Source of the DNA: Jatrophihabitans telluris
GTDB lineage: Bacteria; Actinomycetota; Actinomycetes; Mycobacteriales; Jatrophihabitantaceae
Assembly (NCBI RefSeq): GCF_023516435.1
Contig: NZ_CP097332.1
Location: 3,348,001-3,412,000 of the forward strand
DNA: 64,000 bases
Reading direction: 5' to 3'
This document shows, in pieces, positions 45,587-53,740 of this stretch. The translations under genes and the position numbers were made by a program. Below the pieces are notes generated by a model, which made no database searches, had not been told where the DNA came from, and worked only from the letters and a program-made list of their open reading frames with translations. Position 1 is the first letter of the stretch, and the number at the start of each line of letters is the position of its first letter.

Positions 45587-47710
45587 CTAGACCACTTCGC
45601 GGACCGTGGCGTAGTGACACGCCGCGCCGTGCCCGGCCCCGACGTCGTACAGTCCGGGATCCTCGCCTCGGCACCGGGCCCGTTCGGCGTCGGAGAGCTG
45701 TTGGTTGTACACAAAACAACGCGAGGAAAATCGGCAACCTGCGGGAATGTCGGATGGACTCGGCAGGTCACCGGTGAGCAGAATGCGTTGGCGAGTACGC
45801 TCCTTGACCGGATCCGGCAGCGGAATCGCCGACAGCAGCGCCTGGGTGTACGGGTGCGACGGGCGGTCGAAGATGTCCTTCGAGGTGCCGATCTCGACGA
45901 CCCTGCCCAGATACATCACCGCCACACGATCGGCGATGTGCCGGACCACTGACAGATCGTGGGCCACGAACAGGTAGCTCAAACCCATCTTCGCCTTGAG
46001 CTCGTCCAGCAGATTGATGACGCCGGCCTGGATGGACACGTCCAGGGCTGACACGGGTTCGTCCAGCACGACGAGCTTCGGTTCCAGAGCCAGCGCCCGC
46101 GCGATCCCGATCCGCTGCCGCTGGCCGCCGGAGAACTCGGCCGGGTAACGGCTGGCGTGCTCGGGACTCAGTCCCACCAGCTTCAACAGCTCCGACACCC
46201 GGGCGCGGATCTTCGCCGCCGGCACCTTCTGCACCCACATGGGCTCGGACAGGATGTCGCCGATCGGCATGCGTGGGTCGAGGGAGGCCATCGGGTCCTG
46301 GAAGACGATCGAGACATCGGCCCGCATCCGGCGCCGATCCTCCCCGGTGAGCTTGTCGGTGTCCTTGCCGAGCACGACGATGCGTCCGGCCTGCGGTTTG
46401 ACCAGCGACATGATCTCCATGATCGTGGTCGTTTTTCCGCAGCCGGATTCGCCGACCAGGCCTAGGGTTTCGCCCTCGCGGACCTCCAGCGAGACCCCGT
46501 CGACGGCGTGCACGGTACCCACCGTGCGGCGGATGACCGCACCCTTGCGAATCGGGAAGGCCTTCTGCAGGTCCTGCAGTTCGAGCACAACGGTCCGCTG
46601 CTCGCGGGGTACTTCGACCATGACGTCGACGGGACGCTCAGGACGGACGAAGACGTCGGCGGCACCCCAATGGCGCTGGGCGATCTCGTTGCGGCGGTGG
46701 CAGGCCGCGGTGTGGTCCAGGCGGTCGGTGGGATCGAGGGAAGGCTCGGTGACCAGGCACTCGTCGACCACGATCGGGCACCGGCTGGCGAACGGGCAGC
46801 CGGGCGGCAGGTTGAGCAGGGAGGGCGGGCTGCCCTCGATGGGAATCAACGGTTCCTTGTCGGCCACATCCATCCGCGGGATCGAACCCAGCAGGCCCAT
46901 CGTGTAGGGCATGCGCGGGTGGTAGAAGATGTCGTCGACCTCGGAGCTCTCTACCGCCTTGCCCGCGTACATGACCATGACGCGGTCGGCGAACCCCGCC
47001 ACCACGCCCAGGTCGTGCGTGATGAGGATCGTCGCGGCGTTGGTCGCCTCCTTCGCCTTCTTCAGCACCTCCAGGACCTGGGCCTGGATGGTCACGTCCA
47101 GCGCGGTGGTGGGCTCGTCGGCGATGATGAGGTCCGGATCGTTGGCAATCGCCATCGCGATCATCGCGCGCTGACGCATGCCGCCGGAGAACTCGTGCGG
47201 AAAGGACGTGGCCCGCAGCTTCGGATTGGGGATGCCGACCAGGTCGAGGAGTTCGACGGCCCGCTCAGCCGCCTTGTCCTTGGAGACGTTCTGGTGGATC
47301 AGCACGGCCTCGGCGATCTGGTCGCCGATCGTGTAGACCGGGGTCAGGGCCGACAACGGATCCTGGAACACCATCGACAGGCCGCTGCCGCGGATCTTCG
47401 ACAGTTGCTTGTCGTTGAGCGCGAGCATGTCCTGGCCCTTGAAGCGGATGTTGCCGCTCACCCGGGCGTTGCCGGGCAGCAGGCCCATCACGGCCAGCGA
47501 GCTGACCGACTTGCCCGATCCAGATTCGCCAACGATGGCAAGGCTTTCCCCGGGACGCACGACATAGCTCACACCACGGACCGCGTTGACCGCCCCCGCT
47601 TCGGAACTGAAGGTCACCGACAGGTTCTCGACCTCCAGCAGGGGCGCCGTGGTGTCGAGGCCGGAGCCGGATCGACGCTCGTAGGGCAGGGACTTTTCCA
47701 GGTTGGTCAC
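45587..47710 (-). CDS. Fused OppD-OppF type dual ATP-binding protein of the second peptide importer
   Basis: A 707-residue protein with two complete ABC cassettes. First half: Walker [10 protein letters not shown] (61-69), [22 protein letters not shown] and the GCPFASRCPI cysteine segment. Second half: Walker A GESGCGKTT (near 418), [22 protein letters not shown] and GCRFSSRCFV. The order OppD-like then OppF-like reproduces in one chain what the first importer makes as two proteins. ATG 47710 overlaps the stop of the permease gene (ATGA). About 200 bases separate it from the binding-protein gene downstream. Confidence 0.93.
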   Translation of the reverse strand: MTNLEKSLPYERRSGSGLDTTAPLLEVENLSVTFSSEAGAVNAVRGVSYVVRPGESLAIVGESGSGKSVSSLAVMGLLPGNARVSGNIRFKGQDMLALNDKQLSKIRGSGLSMVFQDPLSALTPVYTIGDQIAEAVLIHQNVSKDKAAERAVELLDLVGIPNPKLRATSFPHEFSGGMRQRAMIAMAIANDPDLIIADEPTTALDVTIQAQVLEVLKKAKEATNAATILITHDLGVVAGFADRVMVMYAGKAVESSEVDDIFYHPRMPYTMGLLGSIPRMDVADKEPLIPIEGSPPSLLNLPPGCPFASRCPIVVDECLVTEPSLDPTDRLDHTAACHRRNEIAQRHWGAADVFVRPERPVDVMVEVPREQRTVVLELQDLQKAFPIRKGAVIRRTVGTVHAVDGVSLEVREGETLGLVGESGCGKTTTIMEIMSLVKPQAGRIVVLGKDTDKLTGEDRRRMRADVSIVFQDPMASLDPRMPIGDILSEPMWVQKVPAAKIRARVSELLKLVGLSPEHASRYPAEFSGGQRQRIGIARALALEPKLVVLDEPVSALDVSIQAGVINLLDELKAKMGLSYLFVAHDLSVVRHIADRVAVMYLGRVVEIGTSKDIFDRPSHPYTQALLSAIPLPDPVKERTRQRILLTGDLPSPSDIPAGCRFSSRCFVYNQQLSDAERARCRGEDPGLYDVGAGHGAACHYATVREVV

Positions 47711-48651
47711 AGACGGCTCGATCCTGAGGTCGGGTCGATGGCTTCTCGAAGGGCGTCACCGATCAGGCTGACCGACAACACCAGCAGCACCAGCAACGTG
47801 GCGCCGAACCAGAAGACGTGCGGAATGGTCGTCGCCAGGCCCTGCCCGTCGTCGAGCACGGTACCCAGCGACACGTCCGGCGGTTGGACACCGAAGCCGA
47901 AGAAGCTCAGCGTCGTCTCCGACACCACCGATACGCCGACGTTGATGGTCACGTCGACGATCAGCAGCGAGGCCATGTTCGGGATCAGGTGCCGGCGGAT
48001 GATCGTGAACGCCGGAACACCCATGAATTTGGCGGCATTGATGTACTCCCGTTCCCGCAGGCTCAAGGTCATGCCGCGAATCACCCGGCCGGTGATCATC
48101 CAGCCGAACACCGACAGCAGCAGCACCAGCCACATCCAGGAGCGGCTGGCCAGCACCGGACTCAGGATGGCCAGGATCAGGAAGCTCGGCAGCACCAGCA
48201 GCAGGTCGATGACCCAGACCACCGCGGTGTCGGTCCACTTGCCGAAGTAGCCGGCGATCGAGCCGGCCACCCCGGCGATGAAGGTGGTGATGACGGCCGC
48301 GGAAAGCCCGATGAAGATCGACTTCTGCAGGCCCTTGAGCGTGCGCGCGAAGACGTCGCGCCCGGTGTCGTCCACGCCGAAGAAGTGACTGGAACTCGGC
48401 CCGGCCAAGGTGTTGATGGTGTCGAAGTCGTCGTAATGCCACTTGGTCAGGTGCGGCCCGACGAAGGCGATCAGCACCACGAACAGCAACATGAGCAGGC
48501 CGAGCAGGCCCGACTTCTGGCGCAGGAAGCGGCGCAGGATGAGCCGTCCCCGTGAGAGCGCACGGGTATCGGTGGGGCCGACCTCCGTCACGACCGGATT
48601 CTCCGGCGTCGGCTCCGGCAACTCGAAGATCTGCTCTCCGGACATCGTCAT
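47707..48651 (-). CDS. Peptide ABC transporter permease (OppC/DppC), second system
   Basis: A 314-residue permease with the RRFLRQKSGLLGLLMLL entry helix, HFFGVDDTGRDVFARTLKG outer block and EAA loop REREYINAAKFMGVPAFTIIRRHLIPN. ATG 48651 or the ATG two codons in may be used. It lies 12 bases after the OppB-like permease stop and overlaps the fused ATPase start by 4 bases, so the three are tightly coupled. Confidence 0.92.
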   Translation of the reverse strand: MTMSGEQIFELPEPTPENPVVTEVGPTDTRALSRGRLILRRFLRQKSGLLGLLMLLFVVLIAFVGPHLTKWHYDDFDTINTLAGPSSSHFFGVDDTGRDVFARTLKGLQKSIFIGLSAAVITTFIAGVAGSIAGYFGKWTDTAVVWVIDLLLVLPSFLILAILSPVLASRSWMWLVLLLSVFGWMITGRVIRGMTLSLREREYINAAKFMGVPAFTIIRRHLIPNMASLLIVDVTINVGVSVVSETTLSFFGFGVQPPDVSLGTVLDDGQGLATTIPHVFWFGATLLVLLVLSVSLIGDALREAIDPTSGSSRL

Positions 48652-48663
48652 CGCGGCTGGCTC

Positions 48664-49644
48664 CTAACTCGTCCGGACCCGAGGGTCGAGAGCGGCGTAC
48701 AGCACGTCGGACAGCATCCCCGAGATCAGAACGAGGACGGCGGTGAAACAGGTGACCGCCGATACCGCGTTCACGTCATTGTTCTGGATCGACTCGATGA
48801 GGTAGCTGCCCATCCCGTACCAGTTGAACAGCCGCTCGGTGAACAGGGCACCGGTCAGCAACAGGCCGAAGCTGTAGGCGAAGAAGGTCGTCATGGGGAT
48901 CAGGGCCGTCCGGACCCCGTGCTTGAACAGGGCCTGCCGTTTGGTCAGCCCCTTCGCCCGCGCGGTGCGCAGGAAGTCACTGCCGAGCACGTCGAGCATC
49001 GCGCTGCGTTGATATCGGCTGTAGAAGGAGGCGCCGAACAGGACGAGCGCGACGGTCGGGGGCACCAACCGTCTCAGCCGGTCCGACCAGTAGGCGAAGC
49101 CGGACAGGTTCGAGTCGTACTCGTTGACCAGCGGGAACGTGACGTGGCCGCTGGCGACGTTGATCCGGTAGAACACCGTCTGCACAAGGATGATGATCAC
49201 GACCGTGGGCATCGCCAGCAGGATGTAGGACACGACGGTCGAGGACGAGTCGAACAGTTTGCGCTGCCGGACGGCGCCGAAGACACCGACCAGGACACCG
49301 ATGATGGCGCCCAGGATCGAGCCGATGATCAGCAGTCGGAGGCTGACGCCCACGCGGCGGCCGATCTCCGTGCGGACCGGTTCGGTGCCGCGGATCGCCA
49401 CGCCGAAGTCGCCGCGCACGACTCCCTTGAGCCAGTGCCCGTACCGTCCCCAGATCGGTGTGGAGGGGTCGGCGTTGTGCAGCGCGAGGTTGGCCTTGAT
49501 CGTCGCCGCCGGCAGGGGTGGGTTGCGTCCCTGGTAGAAGTGCTCGGGGTGCAGGGTGATCGAACCGAGAAGGTAGGCAAGGCTTGTCGCGATGAACACC
49601 AGGATCAGGTAGTTCACGAACCGGCGTGCGAGGAACTTCAGCAT
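48664..49644 (-). CDS. Peptide ABC transporter permease (OppB/DppB), second system
   Basis: A 326-residue permease starting MLKFLARRFVNYLILVFIAT, with the long outer loop after helix 1 (YQGRNPPLPAATIKANL) and the EAA loop FLRTARAKGLTKRQALFKHGVRTAL. Ends DPRVRTS, as does the paralog at 39258. First gene of the second importer operon; the promoter should lie in the 109 bases before the start, beyond which the Nudix gene ends on the same strand. Confidence 0.92.
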   Translation of the reverse strand: MLKFLARRFVNYLILVFIATSLAYLLGSITLHPEHFYQGRNPPLPAATIKANLALHNADPSTPIWGRYGHWLKGVVRGDFGVAIRGTEPVRTEIGRRVGVSLRLLIIGSILGAIIGVLVGVFGAVRQRKLFDSSSTVVSYILLAMPTVVIIILVQTVFYRINVASGHVTFPLVNEYDSNLSGFAYWSDRLRRLVPPTVALVLFGASFYSRYQRSAMLDVLGSDFLRTARAKGLTKRQALFKHGVRTALIPMTTFFAYSFGLLLTGALFTERLFNWYGMGSYLIESIQNNDVNAVSAVTCFTAVLVLISGMLSDVLYAALDPRVRTS

Positions 49645-49753
49645 GGCCCCATCCCTGCGATCACTGTCGAGCCCGATTTCTCGTCTGTCTCAGCGCAGGT
49701 ACACACATAGTGTGCGCCTTTGCACTCCGAGGCGGCACTGTATCGGACGGTGA

Positions 49754-50443
49754 TCACCGTCGTGTCACGTCGGCGGCAAATCGCCGGTTTGCCCCAAGCC
49801 ACGACAGCTCGTCGAGCTCTTCGAACCCGATCCAGCGCAGGCGTCGATGCTCAAGCGGTCGCGGGACTTGGCCCGCAGCGCGGTCCGTCTCTCGGTCCGT
49901 CTGTAGGTCCGTCTGTAAGTCCTCCTCCAGACTCGCCTCCAGCAGCATCAGGATCCGGCGGTCCGACAGCTGCTCACGGTCCAGTTCCCGGCCGACCCGT
50001 ACCCGCACACCGAGCTCCTCCCGGCATTCACGTACCAACGCCGACGCCGGGGACTCCCCCTTCTCGACCTTGCCGCCCGGGAACTCCCAGAGCCCGGCCA
50101 GTTCCGCCGGATGGTCCCGCTCGGCCACGAGCACCCGGCTGCCGTTCGGGCTGCCGGGACGGTGGGGGCCGTCGGGGCGGTCTCGGCGGATCGCCGCGGC
50201 GACCACCCACTCCTGCTCGACGTCGCGCAGCCGGTCCATGACCTTCTGCAGCGCCCTCAGCGCGATCCTTCGCGGCCGGCGGTCCCAGAACGGGCGTCGG
50301 TCCTCCAGCGTGACAAGGACACCGGCGGGCAGGGCCTGGTGAACGACGCTCACCCCCCGCGGCAGCTGACCAAGGAAGCGAGCCACGTCGTGCTCGTCGA
50401 TGCGGAGCAGGTCGGCCACCCGAAGTACCCGGGGATATTTCAC
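49754..50443 (-). CDS. Nudix hydrolase (MutT-like) with N-terminal extension
   Basis: A 229-residue protein. The Nudix box is intact: GGKVEKGESPASALVRECRE followed by ELGV (G-x5-E-x7-REXXEEXG), preceded by ELAGLWEFPGG as in MutT-type enzymes acting on 8-oxo-dGTP or dCTP analogues. About 80 residues before the domain are an unknown Arg-rich helix region. A short repeat DLQTDLQTDRETDRAAG interrupts the C-terminal part. ATG 50443 overlaps the nitrilase stop (ATGA); the trio aminotransferase-nitrilase-Nudix overlaps throughout. Confidence 0.85.
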   Translation of the reverse strand: MKYPRVLRVADLLRIDEHDVARFLGQLPRGVSVVHQALPAGVLVTLEDRRPFWDRRPRRIALRALQKVMDRLRDVEQEWVVAAAIRRDRPDGPHRPGSPNGSRVLVAERDHPAELAGLWEFPGGKVEKGESPASALVRECREELGVRVRVGRELDREQLSDRRILMLLEASLEEDLQTDLQTDRETDRAAGQVPRPLEHRRLRWIGFEELDELSWLGANRRFAADVTRR

Positions 50444-51354
50444 GCGCGTCCGAGGTCTGCCGGCGCCGCCTCACCCGTCGGAGCCGGGTGGCCCGCCGGC
50501 GCCGCGTGGTTCGTGTGGTCTGCGGTGCTCGGCGCCGCACTCGGTCGCCGTCGGTCCGGCAGGAACGGGAAGCGCTTGCGGACCGCCGCCACCTCGTCCG
50601 GATCGACGTCGGCGACCAAAACGGCCTCGATCCGGCTGGCCTCGGCCAACGGTCGTCCCAGCGGATCGATGATCGCCGAATCGCCCGTGTGGGCAAGGGG
50701 TTCTGCACGTCCGGCCAGACCGACCCGGTTGCAGCCGAGCACGTAGGCCTGGTTCTCGATCGCGCGGGCCCGCAACAACGTCATCCAGTGCTCGCGACGG
50801 GCCTCCGGCCAGTTCGCCGGCACGACGTACAGGTCGGTGTCCTCAGCCCGCGACCAGAACTCGTCGGCGAAACGCAGGTCGTAGCAGATGAACACCGTGA
50901 CCCGAAGGCCCTCGACATCGACGGTGAGGAACTCCGTCCCGGCCTCGTAGCGTTCGTGCTCGCCGGCGAAGGAGAACGGATGGATCTTGGCGTAACGGTG
51001 TCGCTGGCCGTCCGGGCCGGCGAGGATCGCGACATTCTGGGCCCGGCGCTGGACGGCGGGGTCGGTGCCGGGTCCGGGATCGGCCGCCGACTCGGCGCCG
51101 GCCCACTGCGCGACCGAGCCGACCAGCCACACGCCCAGCTCCGCAGCGGTTTCGCCGAGGAATCGCTCGGACTCGCCGCCTGGCTCCTCGGCGATCCGGG
51201 CCGGGTCCATCGAGAAGCCGGTGGCGAACATCTCCGACAGGACGATCAGTCGGGCGCCGGCGGCCGCCGCCTGCTCGATCAGGGGACGGACATGAGCGTG
51301 GGTCGCCGGTGCGTCCTCCCAGGCGATGTCGTGTTGAATCGCTGCGACCTTCAT
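50440..51354 (-). CDS. Carbon-nitrogen hydrolase (nitrilase superfamily), probable omega-amidase
   Basis: A 304-residue amidase with the catalytic triad Glu41 (LSEMFATGFSM), Lys123 (YAKIHPFSF) and Cys157 (ICYDLRF). SEMFATGFSM and KIHPFSFAGEHERY are close to YafV/Nit2-type omega-amidases, which hydrolyse 2-oxoglutaramate and 2-oxosuccinamate. The upstream gene, overlapping by 4 bases, is an aminotransferase that could supply such keto-acid amides from glutamine. The tail from residue 275 is Pro/Ala-rich and not part of the fold. The start is ATG 51354. Confidence 0.85.
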   Translation of the reverse strand: MKVAAIQHDIAWEDAPATHAHVRPLIEQAAAAGARLIVLSEMFATGFSMDPARIAEEPGGESERFLGETAAELGVWLVGSVAQWAGAESAADPGPGTDPAVQRRAQNVAILAGPDGQRHRYAKIHPFSFAGEHERYEAGTEFLTVDVEGLRVTVFICYDLRFADEFWSRAEDTDLYVVPANWPEARREHWMTLLRARAIENQAYVLGCNRVGLAGRAEPLAHTGDSAIIDPLGRPLAEASRIEAVLVADVDPDEVAAVRKRFPFLPDRRRPSAAPSTADHTNHAAPAGHPAPTGEAAPADLGRA

Positions 51355-52712
51355 CGGGACCTCCGCAGTCTGGACAGTGCCTCGGTGAGCACTTCGGGCT
51401 TCTTGCAAAAGGCGAATCTCGCGTACCGGTCGACCTCGGAGTCGTAGAAGACGCGCGCCGGAATCGCCACCACGCCGGAGCTTTCGGGCAACGCCCGGCA
51501 CCAGTCGGCCGCGCCGGTGCCGCGCGACTGGGGGTCGCCGCCGCGGGCCGGATGGCCGGGATCGACCGAACCGCCGAGGTCGACGAGTGCGAAGTAGCTG
51601 GCCTGCGGAGAGAGAACCCGGAAACCCAGTTCGCTCAACCCGGCCACGAGCAGGTCTCGCTGCGAGCGCAACGTCCCGGCCAGGTCCGGGTAGAACGCGC
51701 GGTCCTGCTGCGCCCGGCGTAAACCGGTGGCGACCGCGTACTGGAACGGGCCGCTGCCGACGTAGGTGAGGAACTGCTTCACCGCGCGGATCTTGGCCAG
51801 CAGGGCCGGCGGGGCCGAGACCCAGCCCACCTTCCAGCCCGTGACCGAGAAGGTCTTTCCCGCGCTGGAGATCGTGACGGTCCGCTCGGCCATCCCCGGC
51901 AGGCTCGCCATCGGGACATGGGCGCCCTCGTAGACCAAGTGCTCATAGACCTCGTCGGTCACCACGATCAGATCGTGCTCGCGCGCCAGGTCGGCGACGA
52001 ACTGCAGCTCGTCACGGCTGAACACGGTTCCGGTCGGGTTGTGCGGACTGTTGAGCAGGATCAGCCGGGTCTCTGCAGTGACGGCGGCCCGAAGCTCGTC
52101 CGGGTCGAATCCCCAGTGCGTGGCCGACGGCGGGCTCTGGTGGCTCTGGTGGCTCTGGTGGCTCGGCTCGGTCGGCTCGGTCGGCTCGGTCGGCTCGGTC
52201 GGCTCGGTCGGCTCGCTCAGCTGGGTCGGCTCGGTCGGCTCGGTCGGCTCGCTCAGCTGGGGACGTAGTTGGACCACCCGACGGCGGGCGCCGGCCAGGG
52301 CGATACAGGCGGCGTAGGAGTCGTAGTAAGGCTCGAAGGTGAGGACCTCGTCCCCAGGGCGGGTGAGGCCGAGGACGGCAGCGGCGATCGCTTCCGTCGC
52401 ACCCACCGTGATCAGGATTTCGGTGTCCGGATCGGGGTCCAGGCCGTAGGTCGCCCGCTGATGCTCGGCCACGGCCTGACGCAGTTCGGGGATGCCGATG
52501 CCCGGCGGGTACTGGTTGCCGAGTCCGGACCGGATCGCGTCGGCGGCCGCTTCCAGGAGCCAGACCGGGCCGTCGGTGTCCGGAAAGCCCTGACCGAGGT
52601 TGATGCTGCCGGTGACCAGCGCCTTGGCCGACATCTCGGCGAAGATGGTCGTCCCGAACTCGTCCAGACGACCTGCATCCGCGGCGGCGCGCACCTCCAG
52701 GCCCTGTCTCAC
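51351..52712 (-). CDS. PLP-dependent aminotransferase (class I/II; KAT/MtnE-like) with a low-complexity insertion
   Basis: A 453-residue aminotransferase. INLGQGFPDTDGP, GNQYPPGIGIPELRQAVA, NSPHNPTGTVF and the PLP lysine Lys286 (SSAGKTFSVTGWKVGW) match kynurenine/glutamine transaminase K and MtnE-type enzymes. Residues about 151-198 are a foreign-looking insert of repeated Ser-Glu-Pro/Thr-Glu-Pro and Ser-His-Gln units between two normally adjacent strands. The likely role is transamination with glutamine, producing an omega-amidase substrate. GTG 52712 is chosen; GTG 52694 is possible. Confidence 0.85.
   Translation of the reverse strand: MRQGLEVRAAADAGRLDEFGTTIFAEMSAKALVTGSINLGQGFPDTDGPVWLLEAAADAIRSGLGNQYPPGIGIPELRQAVAEHQRATYGLDPDPDTEILITVGATEAIAAAVLGLTRPGDEVLTFEPYYDSYAACIALAGARRRVVQLRPQLSEPTEPTEPTQLSEPTEPTEPTEPTEPTEPSHQSHQSHQSPPSATHWGFDPDELRAAVTAETRLILLNSPHNPTGTVFSRDELQFVADLAREHDLIVVTDEVYEHLVYEGAHVPMASLPGMAERTVTISSAGKTFSVTGWKVGWVSAPPALLAKIRAVKQFLTYVGSGPFQYAVATGLRRAQQDRAFYPDLAGTLRSQRDLLVAGLSELGFRVLSPQASYFALVDLGGSVDPGHPARGGDPQSRGTGAADWCRALPESSGVVAIPARVFYDSEVDRYARFAFCKKPEVLTEALSRLRRSR
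52119..52262 (-). repeat. 9-bp tandem repeats inserted in the aminotransferase gene
   Basis: Runs of the 9-base unit GGCTCGGTC and relatives (plus strand), followed by copies of GGCTCTGGT, encode two blocks of QLSEP(TEP)n and one block of SHQ repeats, about 48 residues in all. Copy-number change would keep the reading frame. The flanking sequences join naturally in homologs (VVQLRP to HWGFDPDEL). Confidence 0.92.
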
Positions 52713-52819
52713 TCGTTCAGCGTAGTCAAGCGCGGTCGCGGCCGACCTTTCGCCGGTCCGCTGCTCGGGATGCGCAGGCCTTCGTTCGGGACCTGCGCCG
52801 GGTCGGGAATTAATCCTCC

Positions 52820-52856
52820 TTGCCACGCGTCTGTATGGATGTAATCATGTAATTAC
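52820..52856 (+). promoter_or_regulatory. Candidate promoter with overlapping inverted repeat, upstream of the Gly-rich protein gene
   Basis: TTGCCA (52820-52825) and TAATCA (52842-52847) are 16 bases apart, a fair sigma-70-type promoter. The -10 box lies inside GTAATCATGTAATTAC (52841-52856), whose ends GTAAT/ATTAC are an inverted repeat. The ATG of the gene is 20 bases further on, preceded by AAAGGAAG. A repressor bound here would block transcription. Confidence 0.5.
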
Positions 52857-52875
52857 TGCAAGAAAGGAAGCAGCC

Positions 52876-53592
52876 ATGAGAAGCGACAACATGCACCCAG
52901 ACAATCAGCGCGGTCGTGACGATGCCGGCATCGAGGGCACCTTCGACGGCATCCAGGCCCGAGGTCGGCGGGGACCACACCCGCATCGCGGACCCGACGG
53001 GCACGGCGGCCGTGGCGGTCCCCACGGTGGCCGGGGAAGCGGCCGAGGCGCCGGCCGGGGAGGCTTCGGGCGTCCGGGCGGCTGGCAGCAAGCCGACCTC
53101 CCGACCGCCGAGGACGCGCCGGCCTGGTTCACCGGGCGACTGCCCTCGGACTGGTTCGTCGGACCGGTCGAGGTCAGTGTCGACCGCGAGGAGATCGTGG
53201 TCACGGGCCAGCTGCCCCCGGTCAGCGAGACCGAGGAGAGCGCGGCGGCAGCCGGCCGCATCAGCCGGTTCCGCGAAGACACCCGGGCCGAGCGGATGAA
53301 GATCGCCGCGGAAGCCGAGGCACGTTACGGTCGGACGATCTCGTGGGGAGCCGGTATCGGCGACACCCAACACCTGTTCACCCACCTGTCCGTCCCTGTG
53401 ATGACGCGGTTGCGCCAGCCACAGCGGCAGGTTCTCGACACTCTCGTCGATGCCGGCGTGGCCCGGTCCCGGTCCGAGGCGCTGGCGTGGGCAGTCAACC
53501 TGGTTGGGCAGCACACCGAGGAATGGCTGGCCGGACTCCGCCAAGCGATGTCCGAGGTGGACAAGCTCCGGGCCGAAGGTCCACAGCTCTAA
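52876..53592 (+). CDS. Unknown protein: Gly/His/Arg-rich N-terminus, possible DNA-binding C-terminus
   Basis: A 238-residue protein not assigned to a named family. Residues about 28-68 are rich in Gly, Arg and His (GRRGPHPHRGPDGHGGRGG...). The middle part has APAWFTGRLPSDWFVG and VEVSVDREEIVVTGQLPPV. The C-terminal third (MTRLRQPQRQVLDTLVDAGVARS-like, ending in a helix LRQAMSEVDKL) has the look of a ribbon-helix-helix or other short helical domain that pairs 'SRSEALAWAV' with two helices. ATG 52876. The inverted repeat over its promoter suggests self-control. The Gly-rich part could bind nucleic acid or metal; none of this is shown. Confidence 0.75.
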   Translation: MRSDNMHPDNQRGRDDAGIEGTFDGIQARGRRGPHPHRGPDGHGGRGGPHGGRGSGRGAGRGGFGRPGGWQQADLPTAEDAPAWFTGRLPSDWFVGPVEVSVDREEIVVTGQLPPVSETEESAAAAGRISRFREDTRAERMKIAAEAEARYGRTISWGAGIGDTQHLFTHLSVPVMTRLRQPQRQVLDTLVDAGVARSRSEALAWAVNLVGQHTEEWLAGLRQAMSEVDKLRAEGPQL

Positions 53593-53651
53593 CCGTCCCC
53601 CCTTCCCCCTCCCCCCTCCCCCCTCCCCGTCCCCCCGCCCCCCTTGACGTC

Positions 53652-53707
53652 TTTCGCGGCCCGGATACTCGAATTTTCCCCAAATTCTGAGCATCGGGGC
53701 CGCGAAA
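53652..53707. repeat. 56-bp palindromic repeat, copy B
   Basis: Left arm TTTCGCGGCCCGGATACTCG (53652-53671) and right arm 53688-53707 pair at 17 of 20 positions around a 16-base centre (AATTTTCCCCAAATTC), the most diverged of the three copies. A nearly pure C/T tract (53595-53643) precedes it. It ends 33 bases before the ATG of the nuclease-like gene; copy C lies the same side-out beyond that gene. Confidence 0.88.
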
Positions 53708-53740
53708 GGCGTTTGTCCACAGGGGGACTCGGCTTTCCAC

